Assembly: GCF_003258315.1 (NCBI RefSeq)
Contig: NZ_CP030032.1
Location: 906,001-970,000 of the forward strand
Direction: 5' to 3'
Length of the DNA stretch: 64,000 nt
Origin: Bradymonas sediminis
GTDB taxonomy: Bacteria; Myxococcota_A; Bradymonadia; Bradymonadales; Bradymonadaceae
Both the position numbers and the translations under genes were made by a program. Below, piece by piece: positions 45,977 through 56,325 of this stretch (positions are counted from its first letter, which is position 1; each line of letters opens with the position of its first letter). The notes under the pieces are model-generated. The model saw only the letters and a list, made by a program, of their open reading frames with translations. It did not search any database and was not told the DNA's origin.

Positions 45977-48196
45977 TTAGCCGTAGACCCCGAGGCGCTC
46001 GGGCAGGCCGGTGTGGCGCACCATCGAGGTCGCCGCGCCCCGGGCGAATAGCCCCGCCGGGTCGAGCAGGGTGACCGATTTTGAGGCGCGGGTCACCGCG
46101 GTATAGAGCAATTCTTTGCTCAGCAGCGACATCGTCTCGGGCGGCATCACCAGCGCGATATGCTTGAACTCGCTGCCCTGGGATTTGTGCACGCTGGTGG
46201 CAAAGGCGTGCTCGAGTTGGCCGCTTATTTGAGCCAGGGAGATAACGCGCCAGCCGCCGTCGGAGCGGGGGAAGATGACCTTTCGGCGCGCGTTTTTACC
46301 GCTGCGCGAGACCTTCGCCACCAGCCCGATATCGCCGTTAAAGATATTGAGGTCGTAATTATTCTGGGTGACCATGACCGGCTCGAGATGCATAAATTTG
46401 GGCGCGTTCTTAGGCCGGCGATCCGGGTCCGAATAGGTCTCGAAGAAGCGCTTGTGCAGGGTCTTATTGATGGCGCGCGCGCCGGTCTTTGAGACCTGCG
46501 TCAGGCAGAGGATTCGCGCCCTGGCGTGGTGTTCAAACACACGCTCAATCGCCTCGGTCGTGGCCGCGTCGAAGCCGTCCTCGCCGCGCTCAAACTCGGC
46601 GCGCGCCGGCATCTCATCCTCCTGAAACACGACGAAATGCTCGAACCAGGCGCTCAGGAACGCGTCGAGTTTTGCGTCCTCCTCGAGCTGCGCCACGCCC
46701 TCGGGGCGCGCGAGATAGGCGTTCAGGTTCTCGGCCGAAACCATCGACTCGAGGTGCGTCTGGACCGACGCGGTGTTGGCCTCGGTGCAGGCCAGCACCG
46801 CCCGGGCCAACTCCAGGATTCTCTTGCCGCCCTGGTCGTTTGCGTCCATACGATAGCTATGCTCAAGGCGCGTGGTGAAGGCGCTCATGACGTTCTTGGG
46901 GGCCGGCCCGTCGGCGGCCAGCGCGTGGGTGGGGGCGCCTTCGATGAGGTCGCGAAAGGGCTGTCCGCCGCCCACCGGCGGGAGTTGGTCGGCGTCGCCC
47001 ACCAAGATAAGCCGCGTCTCCTCGCCCAGCGCGTCGACCAGGGCGTGCATCATATCGAGGTCGATCATCGACGCCTCGTCACAGATGACGACCTTCGCCT
47101 CCAGCGGATTCTTCTTATTTCGTCGGAAGATATCGCGCCCCGGTGAGTATTCGAGCAGGCGGTGAAGGGTGCGAGCCTCGGGAAGATAATGCTGTAATTC
47201 CAGGTCTTTGAGCGGGACCGCCGGGGCCGGGCCGTCGGCGCGAAGCGGGTTTTTGTCGAGGGAGTTGAGCTGCTCGAGCGCCGATTCGCGCATGCGATAG
47301 GCGGCCTTTCCTGTGGGCGCGGCCAGCGCGATATCGCCGGGCTTGACGCCCATGCGCACCAATTGGCGCAGAATCGTCACGATAATGGTGGTCTTGCCGG
47401 TGCCGGGTCCGCCGGTCACGAAGGCGAGGCGCGAGCGCGTCGCGAACTGCGCGGCCTGGGCCTGCGCCGGGTTCAGGCGCTGCTCCTGCCAGTCGCCTCC
47501 ATTCCAAAAATAGGTCGGGTAATTGGCGACTTCATCGAGGCCGTCGTCGACATTCGTGTCGACGCTCTTTCGGCTGAGCTTCATCAGGCGCTCGGCGAGG
47601 GCGTCTTCTTTTCGCAGCATCCGCTCGCTGGTCAGCGCGCGCCGCTCGGGCGGGCCGCAGATAAGGAGCGGGCGGTAGGGGATCTCTTCGCCGCGCGCCA
47701 TCGGGTCGACCCTGGCGAGGAGCGTGGCGAGCTGCTCGTTGCTCAGCAATTGGCCGGGGTTCGACCCGCGAATGGCGGCGATTTCTTTGGCCGCCGACAG
47801 GAGTTGCTCGGCGTTCGGGGGGATGGCCGCCTCCGCGCTTCCCTCGCCGCGGGCGACCTGTTGGAGCAGGTCGTGGAGGCGCCCCAGCAGCGTGTTGAGG
47901 TAGCTCGCGTCGGTCTCGGCGCCCTCGGGAGCCAGCGGCACGCGCGTGCTCCCCTCGCTGATCGACACCAGCAGGGCGAAGACGATAAGCGTCAGCCCAA
48001 GGCGGTCGTCAGCGTCGAGGGCGGCCTCGGTGCTCACCAGATATTTGGCCGTCCAGACCAGGGTCGGATCGATATAAAGCTTGCCCGAAACCTGCGCGAT
48101 GGCGCTGAGCACCGCGTCGGTGCTGTCGACCTTCGAAGCCTGGTCGTATTTATGTCGGAGCGTGCCGCTGGGGAATAATACCGGGGTCGAACTCAT
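45977..48196 (-). CDS. recD: Exodeoxyribonuclease V subunit alpha (RecD)
   Basis: Fast 5'-3' helicase motor of RecBCD. About 739 residues. Walker A is VTGGPGTGKTTII, motif II is VVICDEASMIDL, and LILVGDADQLPPVGGGQPF is motif III. C-terminal motif VI is YTAVTRASKSVTLL, preceded by VHKSQGSEF. ATG at 48196 has AGGAAA at a good distance. It is the last gene of recC-recB-recD, starting 68 bases after recB. Confidence 0.94.
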   Translation of the reverse strand: MSSTPVLFPSGTLRHKYDQASKVDSTDAVLSAIAQVSGKLYIDPTLVWTAKYLVSTEAALDADDRLGLTLIVFALLVSISEGSTRVPLAPEGAETDASYLNTLLGRLHDLLQQVARGEGSAEAAIPPNAEQLLSAAKEIAAIRGSNPGQLLSNEQLATLLARVDPMARGEEIPYRPLLICGPPERRALTSERMLRKEDALAERLMKLSRKSVDTNVDDGLDEVANYPTYFWNGGDWQEQRLNPAQAQAAQFATRSRLAFVTGGPGTGKTTIIVTILRQLVRMGVKPGDIALAAPTGKAAYRMRESALEQLNSLDKNPLRADGPAPAVPLKDLELQHYLPEARTLHRLLEYSPGRDIFRRNKKNPLEAKVVICDEASMIDLDMMHALVDALGEETRLILVGDADQLPPVGGGQPFRDLIEGAPTHALAADGPAPKNVMSAFTTRLEHSYRMDANDQGGKRILELARAVLACTEANTASVQTHLESMVSAENLNAYLARPEGVAQLEEDAKLDAFLSAWFEHFVVFQEDEMPARAEFERGEDGFDAATTEAIERVFEHHARARILCLTQVSKTGARAINKTLHKRFFETYSDPDRRPKNAPKFMHLEPVMVTQNNYDLNIFNGDIGLVAKVSRSGKNARRKVIFPRSDGGWRVISLAQISGQLEHAFATSVHKSQGSEFKHIALVMPPETMSLLSKELLYTAVTRASKSVTLLDPAGLFARGAATSMVRHTGLPERLGVYG

Positions 48197-48264
48197 GAGA
48201 TTTCCTTGCGCCAAAACATCTATTCAAGATTCAAAAATGCAGCGAATAACGGCCGAATTTGGGC

Positions 48265-51200
48265 TCAGCTAAAGACCGGGAGCGGCCTATTCCAGGTGTC
48301 CGGGTCTTCGACGAGGCTGTTGTCCCACGCGCATAATTGCGCCCATGTCGGGCGACAAATCGCCACGCCGTATCCAGACGGCTGCTCAGGCGACATCGCG
48401 CGCAGCATCAAATAGAGGCAGCCGCCAAAGCGGGCGTCGTAGTCCTGCGCGTTGGTGATGCCGAGCATGCGCACCATGGCCAGGGTGTAGATGCGGGCCT
48501 GCAGGGCGTAGGCGTCGTCGAGCGATCTTGCGACGGCCTCGGGACGATAATCTTTAAGGAAATTCGACTTCCAATCGGCGATGAACACGCGGCTGTCGCC
48601 GCCCACACCATGTTCGAAGGTCAGGTCGATGGAGCCCTTGATCCAGCCGCGCTCAATCGTCGGCGCGTCGTCTGGCCACCGGGCAAAATCGAGGTTTTCC
48701 TGGGGCATCGGGAAGTGAAAATCGATCTCTTTGGCGATCTTCGTCATCGGGATCTCGGCGATGGCCACCGGCTTGTCGAAGCCCGGCAGCGCGAGCGGCG
48801 TGCGCAGGGTGTCGAAGAGAATCCGCGCGCTATAGGGCGTAAATTCGGGGCCGATGCGGTCCGCCTTTGAGCGCTGCTCAAAGACGTATTTGACCTCGTC
48901 GAGCGCCAGCCAGGCGTCGACATCGTCGCACCGGAGCGCGCTGGAATAATCGCTCAGATCCTCGAGCACATTATGCAAAAAGCTGCCGTAGTCGGTGCCG
49001 CCCCAGGGCATCGGGGTGTCCGCGCCAAAGCGTGGGTCCGGCGCAGGCGCTGCGGGCGAGTCGGGCTCGTCCTCGTGGGTCTTATCTGCGCTGGGGGCGT
49101 CGTGTTTTTTGACGCTACTAAAGGCGGTGAGTTGGCGGCCTTTTTTGCGCACGCCGGCCCAGTCAGGCAGGTCCTGCGTGATCGCTACGTCGGTCTCCTG
49201 GGCGGCATCCCAGTCTTCTCTGGTCACCTTCTTCGAGGGGCGGCTGTCGGGGTGCACATAGCCGGGGTTGAATTCAATGAATTTTATGAGGCTTTCGGGG
49301 AGCGATTTGTCCTGGTGAATACGGTCCAGGCTGCGCACGAGGGCTTCGTGGCGACCACCGCGGCCGTATTTTGCCTCTGGTCCGGCGTGACACAGATAAA
49401 GCCGCGATTTCGCGCGGGTGATAGCCACGTACATCACGCGCTCGCTATCCCATTGAGCTTGTTGATTAACCCGCGTCTTTTGAGGACTGTCGTTTCCGCC
49501 GAGATAGTCTTTTGAGACGCTTGTGAGGGTGACGCGCTCCGCCTCCGCTGCGCTCGGGTCATCGCTATTAATAAAGGTCGTGATGCCGCTATTTCTGCTG
49601 CTGAATCCGCCATAAATAAAGACAACTTCGGCCTCGAGCCCCTTTGATTTATGCATGGTCATGACCTGAACCGCGGGGCGGTCGGTCTCCAGGCGTTGCA
49701 GGTCCTGGTCATCCTCGCCGTCGCTGCCCTCGATTTTTCGGGCGAGCCAACCGATCAGGTCGTCCAGGCTCTTGTAGCCCTTGGACGCCTCTTCGCCCAA
49801 GGTCTCCAGGATATGCTGATAATTTGTCAGCGCACGCTCGCCTCGGCCGAGTAAAATCTCGCGCAATAGGATGCCGGAGTCATCGGCGATTTTTCGAAAT
49901 AAGCGGGTGAACGCGTGCTCCTGAGCAATCTCTCGCCACTCATAGAGCAGCGCCTGGGCGCGTTCCCCGGCGTCGCTATCGTCGAAATCGGCGAGCTCGC
50001 GGATGGGGATGGCGAAGAAGGGGGTTCGGTATGCGGCGCGGCGCGCGGCGCGCAATTTGGGCTGGGCGATCGCCTGGAGGAGCGCCAGAATATCGAGCGC
50101 CTCGCCGGACTCGTAGAGCCCTCCCTGGCGGTAGAACGAGTAGGGAATCCCGCGCTTGTGCAGCAATCGACCCATCTCGCGCGACTCGGCGTTGGAGTTG
50201 GTCAGCACAAAGATATCGGAGGCGTTGACCGGCCTCGAACCCGACGCCTCTTTTTTATCGGGGACTTTGAATTGCCCGGCGCCCCATAGGATCGATTCAA
50301 TTTCGGCGAGCATCCAATCGAGCCAGCGCGGGGCGATCGTCTCTTTCTTGTCGCCTTCATTGATGCGCAGCGCCGTGATGGCCGGGGAGGTGATCGGCGC
50401 ATCGTTCATATCTCGAACGACGCGGTCTGTCTTCGGATTCGGTTCGACCGGATTCTCGTAGGTGATCTCGGGGTTGGTGAAAAACGATCGCTCCTGCGAG
50501 CCGTCCATATGCTTAAAGATCGCATTATAGGCCGCGACCATCTCGGGGGTGGAGCGATAATTATGCTCGAGCACGACGCGGTTCGAAACCGATGCGGTGT
50601 CGTCCGACTTCGGGCATATTTCGTTCACCGCGCGCAAATAGGTCCAGACGTCCGCGCCGCGAAATTTGTAGATCGCTTGCTTCGGGTCGCCGATTAAAAA
50701 GAGGCGGTGGGAGTTCGTTCCCTCGACGAAAATAGTGCGGAAGATCTCCCACTGAACGGGGTCGGTGTCCTGAAATTCATCGATCAGAGAGTATTTATAT
50801 TGCTGGCGCAGCGCGTCCAGAAAACTCTTATTTGACGCGGGGTTGTCGGCCTTCGGTGAGAGGCTCTGGCCGACCAATTCGAGCATATCGTTATAGGTAT
50901 AGAGCCCTTCGCTTTGCTTTCGCCGGCTCATCTCGTCGGCGACGGGTTTGAGCAGGTGGCCAAGGATGTCGGTCTTCCAGCCGGGGGCCGCCTCCTTTAT
51001 ATCTTTGGCCTTCGTTGTGGCCTCTATATTTTGAAACAATAAATCAGGGGCTCGAAATGCTTCGGGCATATTTTCTGAGCGAGTGAGGCGGCCATTGCTC
51101 GAATAGACCTCCTGCAAACCTTTAGCGAGCGATTCGATTTTACCGCCGACCTTCGGGTGCAACCACGCGTCAAACCAGCGCTTTAACTTCGGGTCCGTGG

Positions 51201-51699
51201 AGATTTTTGTTCTTAGAATATCCTCGTAGCATTCGGCGAAAAGCGCCTTTTCATCGACCAATTCCAGGTCAAAGAGCTGGTGGTTTTGGAAGGCGTTCTC
51301 GGTGAGGAGTTTTTGGCAAAAGGAGTGGATCGTGAAAATCTCGGCGCGGTCAAAGCCAAGAACGGCCTGGCGAAGTCGTTTGGCCCCGTCGGGGTCGATA
51401 ACCCAATGGGGGATGTCTGCGGCGCAGGATTTCGAAGCATCCTGGGCCTCATATTGGGCCAGGATTTTCGTCAAGATCTCACGGACGCGGCGGCGCAATT
51501 CGGCCGTCGCGCGGCGCGTAAACGTCACGACGAGGATCTCTTCGATGGCGCATTCTTTGTCCTTGTCCAAGAGGAGATCAACGACCAGGTGCTCGAGCGT
51601 ATAGGTCTTGCCCGTGCCCGCAGAAGCCTCGATGACCACATGCCCTTCGCTGGAAATATCATTCAAGATGCTGGGTTTTTCGTAGCGTATCGAGATCAT
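48265..51699 (-). CDS. recB: Exodeoxyribonuclease V subunit beta (RecB)
   Basis: 3'-5' helicase and nuclease of RecBCD. 1144 residues. UvrD-like motor with EASAGTGKTYTLEH (Walker A), VVTFTRRATAEL, DEFQDTDPVQWEIF, GDPKQAIYKFRGADVW and LEHNYRSTPEMV. The C-terminal nuclease domain has GSIDLTFEHG and FIADWKSNFL, the expected Asp and DxK residues, followed by LQARIYTLAM, so it appears active. The ATG overlaps the recC stop by four bases (ATGA). Confidence 0.95.
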   Translation of the reverse strand: MISIRYEKPSILNDISSEGHVVIEASAGTGKTYTLEHLVVDLLLDKDKECAIEEILVVTFTRRATAELRRRVREILTKILAQYEAQDASKSCAADIPHWVIDPDGAKRLRQAVLGFDRAEIFTIHSFCQKLLTENAFQNHQLFDLELVDEKALFAECYEDILRTKISTDPKLKRWFDAWLHPKVGGKIESLAKGLQEVYSSNGRLTRSENMPEAFRAPDLLFQNIEATTKAKDIKEAAPGWKTDILGHLLKPVADEMSRRKQSEGLYTYNDMLELVGQSLSPKADNPASNKSFLDALRQQYKYSLIDEFQDTDPVQWEIFRTIFVEGTNSHRLFLIGDPKQAIYKFRGADVWTYLRAVNEICPKSDDTASVSNRVVLEHNYRSTPEMVAAYNAIFKHMDGSQERSFFTNPEITYENPVEPNPKTDRVVRDMNDAPITSPAITALRINEGDKKETIAPRWLDWMLAEIESILWGAGQFKVPDKKEASGSRPVNASDIFVLTNSNAESREMGRLLHKRGIPYSFYRQGGLYESGEALDILALLQAIAQPKLRAARRAAYRTPFFAIPIRELADFDDSDAGERAQALLYEWREIAQEHAFTRLFRKIADDSGILLREILLGRGERALTNYQHILETLGEEASKGYKSLDDLIGWLARKIEGSDGEDDQDLQRLETDRPAVQVMTMHKSKGLEAEVVFIYGGFSSRNSGITTFINSDDPSAAEAERVTLTSVSKDYLGGNDSPQKTRVNQQAQWDSERVMYVAITRAKSRLYLCHAGPEAKYGRGGRHEALVRSLDRIHQDKSLPESLIKFIEFNPGYVHPDSRPSKKVTREDWDAAQETDVAITQDLPDWAGVRKKGRQLTAFSSVKKHDAPSADKTHEDEPDSPAAPAPDPRFGADTPMPWGGTDYGSFLHNVLEDLSDYSSALRCDDVDAWLALDEVKYVFEQRSKADRIGPEFTPYSARILFDTLRTPLALPGFDKPVAIAEIPMTKIAKEIDFHFPMPQENLDFARWPDDAPTIERGWIKGSIDLTFEHGVGGDSRVFIADWKSNFLKDYRPEAVARSLDDAYALQARIYTLAMVRMLGITNAQDYDARFGGCLYLMLRAMSPEQPSGYGVAICRPTWAQLCAWDNSLVEDPDTWNRPLPVFS

Positions 51700-54600
51700 T
51701 TTTCACTCCATGCGAAGAAGGGGAAGCGGGCGTCGAGTCGGGCCGCGATCTGGCCGTCGCGGGGGGCCTCAAAACGGGCGTAATCCTTGATGGGGCCGTA
51801 TTTTGAAGCGATGGAAGTGCGCTCGCTGCTCAACGCTTTTTCGAGCCAGTCCTGGAGGTGTTCACGGGTGCAATCAGCAGGCTTCATATTGGGCTTCTCG
51901 GCCGCGAACTCGATGGGCAGCAGATAGTCGTGACACTCGCAAAGCAGAGAAGTGACGAGTTCTTTTAGATACTCGCGTGCGTCTTCTTTCGACCAGTTCG
52001 GCGCTTTCTTCGAGAATCGCGGGGCCGTTTTCTCAGATAGTTTATGGCTATTGTTGACCATCAACCGAGTCGCTGACGGATGCACTCGACCGGCGGCTGT
52101 GGCGACTGCCCAACTCATAAAACTTCGTGCGATATATTTGCCGCGCGGGTAGGTGCCGGTGCCTGTATCAAAGGTGAGATACAAATCACCCGATTCTGAC
52201 GAGAGTTCCGTCCTGCCGGTAATCTCGACGTGAACGATCTCCGGCACACCGTCGCGTTCCAAGTCTAGGTCGAGATGAATCGCGTCATATTTTTCGGCGC
52301 ATTCATCCGAATCGACGCCGATACCAATGGGAGAGAGTGGGGCTTTGAGCTCAAGGACATCAAAGTTTCGCCACCACGCATTTAAGAGCTCTAGATGGGC
52401 ATCACGGTTCGACGATAAGAAATGACCGCTCGGCAGTTGGGCGCGCAGGGGCATCTTGGGCAGGAGCGTTTGGGTATAGGTTTCTTCGAGCTTGTCAGCG
52501 TCTGTGCCAGTAGCCAACGCTTTCGTGACGACTCTCTTGAGCGCGATGGCTCGATAGAGCCGATTCGCCTCCAACGGCTCGCGCTCCGCCGCAAAAATAT
52601 CGTCCTCATCCTCGCGCAACCCAAGCTGGACGCTGGCGGCCGCCTGCAGCGGCGACTCAAGAAATTTGCGCAGATTCGACAGGCTGATACGCACCCGTCG
52701 CGGCTCTTTCGTGGTCTCTTTCTCCGTTGGTTGCGCAGGTGCGCTAGCGCTGTTTTTCTTGGCAATTTCAGAAGGCAACGCAGCCAATTTGAGTTTTTTG
52801 CGCATCGTTGGGGTTAGCTTGAGCGGGGAGTCGTCGCGGCGAAGCTCGTCGAGGGTCGGGAGCGTCGGTGGTTTTTGAGCATTCTCGGTCGTCGTTAAGG
52901 TCTCGCGAAGCGCCATGATTTCGCGCTCCTTAAACGCGATCGGGTGCAGGTTCGAGTCGTCTGCGAAGAGCGACGCGTCGTAGCGGCGCAGCGGCTGAAT
53001 GGTGGTGAGGGCCTCGCTGCTGTGGCCGAAGCGACCCTGGAGCACCCAGCGCAACTCGTTGACCACGGACGAGGCGTTGAGGGGCTCACCGGTGGTGGCC
53101 TCGCGGGCGACCCAGGACAGCGTGACGCCCTGGCGTGCGGCGAGCAGGGTTTCGAGGAATGCGTAGCGGTCGCGGTCGGAGGGTTTGAGGTCGCCGAGTT
53201 GCGGGTCGGCCAGGCGCAGATCCAGCGGGTCTAGAATCTCGGGATTCGGGAATTGGCCTTCGCCAAGGCCCACCACGAAGACGTGTTTGAAGGGGATGGC
53301 GCGCGCTTCGAGCAAGGTCGAGACGATGACGCCGCCGCAGAGATAATGGCTGCCGCTTTGGCGCAGGTTTTCGACGGCGTCGCGGGCGAATTCGTTGAAA
53401 ATTCGGTAGCTTATCTCGCCGTCGATGGGGCAATTCGCGCCGATGGAGCGAATGGCTCGGCAGGCGGCGCTCAGGTTTCGGCGGTCTTCTTTTCGCCGGT
53501 CTGCAGCGTCTTCTTCGTCCTGCGTGCTGACCTGCAAATAGGTGCGTAAATAGTCCTCGACGATGGTCGCCCATTCCTTTGCGTTGCGTTTGGTGGGGGC
53601 ATCATCGGGGCCACGCAGCCAGCGGGCATCGGCCATGATGGAGCTCGCGAGCGCGACGAAATTCGAGGTCGCCGGCGAGGCGGCGTCGCTGATTTCGAGG
53701 GGCTGATATTGGCTGCGGCCCATCTCAAAGAGCTTGTCCGAGCCGCTTCGCTCACCGCGCAGGAAATTGCCCAGCACGACCCGGCGAAACCCCTGGTCCC
53801 AATTATAGAGATCCCAGCGATGCTCACTCTCGTCGCTAAGGTAGCTATCGGCCTGTTCCTCGCGGCTCGCGGCGTAGAGGATGCCGAGTTGGTCGCACCA
53901 CTGGGCCCACTGGTCGATGTCCACCTCGTCGCTGCGCCCGCGCAGGTTCGGGTGGACAAGGAGTTTTAGCAATTCTGAGCGGCGAAAGCGGCTAAATGGT
54001 AGTTCGAGCAGGAGTTTGGCGGCGTCCAGGAGGCGACCGCCGGTGGTCGCCGGCAGCCCGACTTCGTTAAACGGGAGTCGATGAAAGCTGCGAAAAGCCT
54101 CGCCGAGCTGGACCTGGTAAGATTCCTGGTCGGAGCCGGCGATGAGGACGGCGATTTCGTCCGGCCGCAGGTCTTCGTCGTCTCGCAGGAGCGTCCAGAT
54201 CTCGTTGGCCACCGACTCGACTTCGCGGGCGATGGAGGGGCATTCGACAAAGCGAATACCCTGCGCGGCGTCGGCCTGCTTGGCGGGCGCATCGGCGCTG
54301 GCGATGATGTCGGATTGCAGCGCGCCGAGCAGATTATCCGGGGCTTCGGAGGCCGCCTCGCTGCGCGTGATCTCAGCCGATGTGGCGGCCCACATCTTTG
54401 CGTGAATGCCGCCCGCGCTTGCCCATTGGCGCAGCAGCGGGTGGTCGTCGTCGCCGAGTTCCGCGTCGCTTCCCTTCGCCCATTTTTGGGCGGGAGTGAG
54501 CGCAAAAACATGAACATCGGAGTGTTGGGCGAGGAGTTGGGTCGCCTCAACAAAGACCCGCGCGATATAGGGAAAGCCGACCATATAGACGGTCTTTGGC

Positions 54601-55349
54601 ATTGCTTTGTCTGCGCTGATTTGCGCGGCCCCAAATGCCTCAAAAGCCTCGGGGAGCGTCATATAGGGTGCTTCATGGTTGGCCGCGCCCCTGGCGTTTA
54701 GCTGCGAAATAACGCCGCCCTTGCCGAAAACATGCGTCCAAAGCGCGTGCTGCCACACCTCGATGGGGTTGTCGGATTCAAGGTCGGCGCGCTTACTCCA
54801 TGTAACGAGCAGGGGCGCGGGTTCCATCGGCGGGCCAAAGACCGGGGCAGAGCGCGAGAAGCTATATTCGACAAAAAGTCGGGCGAGCTCGCCGGTGATT
54901 TGGTAGAGGCGAAGTTCGCGCGCAGCCTCGTTGGGCTTAGCGTCGCTGCCGGTCGTCACGTGCAGGTACGCGCGCAGCGCGTCGCATTTCGGCAGCGAGG
55001 CCGCGTTTGACTCGCCATTAAAATAGGCGTCCTGGAGCACCTTGATGAGGATTTGTTGGAGCTGCTCGGCGCTCAATATTCGGGGCTTCGGCGTGGCCGG
55101 GCCGCCGGTCGCCGGAGACAATTTGTCGGCCAAATATCCGCGCAATAGATGAAAGCGAAGATTAGGCGTGACGCCTAATTGGCGCGCGATCTCTTGCTCG
55201 AGATAGGCCTGCATCGTCAGGCTGGGGACGATGATATCGAGCGGCGAGAAGAGCGATTCGGTGCTCTGAAGTCGCGGCTTGAGTTGTTCGGAGAGGGCGC
55301 GCGCAAGCGCCGGAAGACGATAAGCGTAATGAAGACTTAAGCCAGTCAT
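51696..55349 (-). CDS. recC: Exodeoxyribonuclease V subunit gamma (RecC)
   Basis: Chi-recognising scaffold subunit of RecBCD. 1217 residues, slightly longer than E. coli RecC (1122). N-terminal segment DIIVPSLTMQAYLEQEIARQ and LRFHLLRGYLADKL, central VFVVGLGEGQFPN and LETLLAARQGVTLSW are typical. Middle region ELPFSRFRRSELLKLLVHPN is also characteristic. The C-terminal third resembles a degenerate RecB-type nuclease domain. First gene of the operon, with 133 bases to the upstream ABC gene. Confidence 0.93.
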   Translation of the reverse strand: MTGLSLHYAYRLPALARALSEQLKPRLQSTESLFSPLDIIVPSLTMQAYLEQEIARQLGVTPNLRFHLLRGYLADKLSPATGGPATPKPRILSAEQLQQILIKVLQDAYFNGESNAASLPKCDALRAYLHVTTGSDAKPNEAARELRLYQITGELARLFVEYSFSRSAPVFGPPMEPAPLLVTWSKRADLESDNPIEVWQHALWTHVFGKGGVISQLNARGAANHEAPYMTLPEAFEAFGAAQISADKAMPKTVYMVGFPYIARVFVEATQLLAQHSDVHVFALTPAQKWAKGSDAELGDDDHPLLRQWASAGGIHAKMWAATSAEITRSEAASEAPDNLLGALQSDIIASADAPAKQADAAQGIRFVECPSIAREVESVANEIWTLLRDDEDLRPDEIAVLIAGSDQESYQVQLGEAFRSFHRLPFNEVGLPATTGGRLLDAAKLLLELPFSRFRRSELLKLLVHPNLRGRSDEVDIDQWAQWCDQLGILYAASREEQADSYLSDESEHRWDLYNWDQGFRRVVLGNFLRGERSGSDKLFEMGRSQYQPLEISDAASPATSNFVALASSIMADARWLRGPDDAPTKRNAKEWATIVEDYLRTYLQVSTQDEEDAADRRKEDRRNLSAACRAIRSIGANCPIDGEISYRIFNEFARDAVENLRQSGSHYLCGGVIVSTLLEARAIPFKHVFVVGLGEGQFPNPEILDPLDLRLADPQLGDLKPSDRDRYAFLETLLAARQGVTLSWVAREATTGEPLNASSVVNELRWVLQGRFGHSSEALTTIQPLRRYDASLFADDSNLHPIAFKEREIMALRETLTTTENAQKPPTLPTLDELRRDDSPLKLTPTMRKKLKLAALPSEIAKKNSASAPAQPTEKETTKEPRRVRISLSNLRKFLESPLQAAASVQLGLREDEDDIFAAEREPLEANRLYRAIALKRVVTKALATGTDADKLEETYTQTLLPKMPLRAQLPSGHFLSSNRDAHLELLNAWWRNFDVLELKAPLSPIGIGVDSDECAEKYDAIHLDLDLERDGVPEIVHVEITGRTELSSESGDLYLTFDTGTGTYPRGKYIARSFMSWAVATAAGRVHPSATRLMVNNSHKLSEKTAPRFSKKAPNWSKEDAREYLKELVTSLLCECHDYLLPIEFAAEKPNMKPADCTREHLQDWLEKALSSERTSIASKYGPIKDYARFEAPRDGQIAARLDARFPFFAWSEK

Positions 55350-55482
55350 TTAACTCCAGTAGCCGGTTGAGCGGCCCCCGTGCAGGTGAACAAATTAAGT
55401 TGCACGGAGTATGGAGCGGGGCTTTCGTTCTGTCAAAGCATAATTCGTTTGTTTTGGTCGACAACGATCGAATTAAGGTAAA

Positions 55483-56178
55483 TTACGCCGTCCGACGGTC
55501 GTCGGTGCTGATATTACCGTCGACGAGTTCGATGACGCGCTCGGCGCGATCGATGATCTTGGGATCGTGGCTGGAGAAGATAAAGGTGGTCTCCATGGAG
55601 CGATTGATCTCGCGCATCAGGTCGATGATATTTCGGCCCGTGGCGGAGTCCAGGTTGGCGGTGGGTTCGTCGGCGAGCACGATCTTGGGGTGGGTGACGA
55701 GCGCGCGGGCGATGGCGACGCGCTGGCGCTGGCCGCCGCTGAGCTCGTTAGGGCGCTGGACGAGTTGTTTGGTGAGGCCGACGCGCTCGACCATATCTTC
55801 GACACGTTTTTTGCGCTCGGCCTTATCCAATTTACCCTGCAGGAGCAGGGGGAACTCGACGTTGTCGAAGACATTGAGCACGTCGATCAGGTTAAAGCTC
55901 TGGAAGATGAACCCCAGGGTGTGCAGGCGCAGGTCGGTCAGCGCGCGGTCGGACATCTCGGCGGTGGAATGCCCGTCGATGAGCACCTTGCCGCGGGTGG
56001 ACACGTCGATGCAGCCGATCAGGTTGAGGATGGTGGTCTTGCCGCTGCCGGAGGGCCCGGCGATGGTGGTGAATTCGCCGCGGTGGATGCTCAGGCTGAC
56101 GCCCTTGAGGGCCTGCACGACGGTGGCGCCGAGCGGGTAATCTTTATCGACTTCGCGAAGTTCGACGATGGCTGACAT
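55483..56178 (-). CDS. ABC transporter ATPase, LolD/MacB type
   Basis: 231 residues with Walker A GPSGSGKTTI (about 41-50), Q-loop FQSFNL, signature LSGGQRQR and Walker B IVLADEPTANLDSATG. IHRGEFTTIAGPSG and FSSHDPKIIDRAERVIEL fit the MacB/LolD subfamily, which powers lipoprotein release, drug efflux or cell-division exporters. No permease gene is adjacent, so its partner is unknown. Its frame ends 133 bases after the recC start. Confidence 0.9.
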   Translation of the reverse strand: MSAIVELREVDKDYPLGATVVQALKGVSLSIHRGEFTTIAGPSGSGKTTILNLIGCIDVSTRGKVLIDGHSTAEMSDRALTDLRLHTLGFIFQSFNLIDVLNVFDNVEFPLLLQGKLDKAERKKRVEDMVERVGLTKQLVQRPNELSGGQRQRVAIARALVTHPKIVLADEPTANLDSATGRNIIDLMREINRSMETTFIFSSHDPKIIDRAERVIELVDGNISTDDRRTA

Positions 56179-56211
56179 AAATGCTCCAGACGGGACGGCC
56201 CGCGTGAGTTA

Positions 56212-56254
56212 ATAAAACGCCTCCCACCTCGGTGCGTCACGAGGTTGGGAGGCG
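56212..56254 (-). terminator. Intrinsic terminator after amidase gene
   Basis: CGCCTCCCA-CCTCG pairs with CGAGG-TTGGGAGGCG around a seven-base loop; TTTTATT follows on the minus strand. Lies 71 bases past the amidase stop and just upstream of the ABC gene, so it separates their transcripts. Confidence 0.85.
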
Positions 56255-56325
56255 ATGCTAGCACCCTAAATCGAAAAATTCACCTTTCGGGGCGCTCGTC
56301 TCGGCGATTGTATATTATCGGGCCT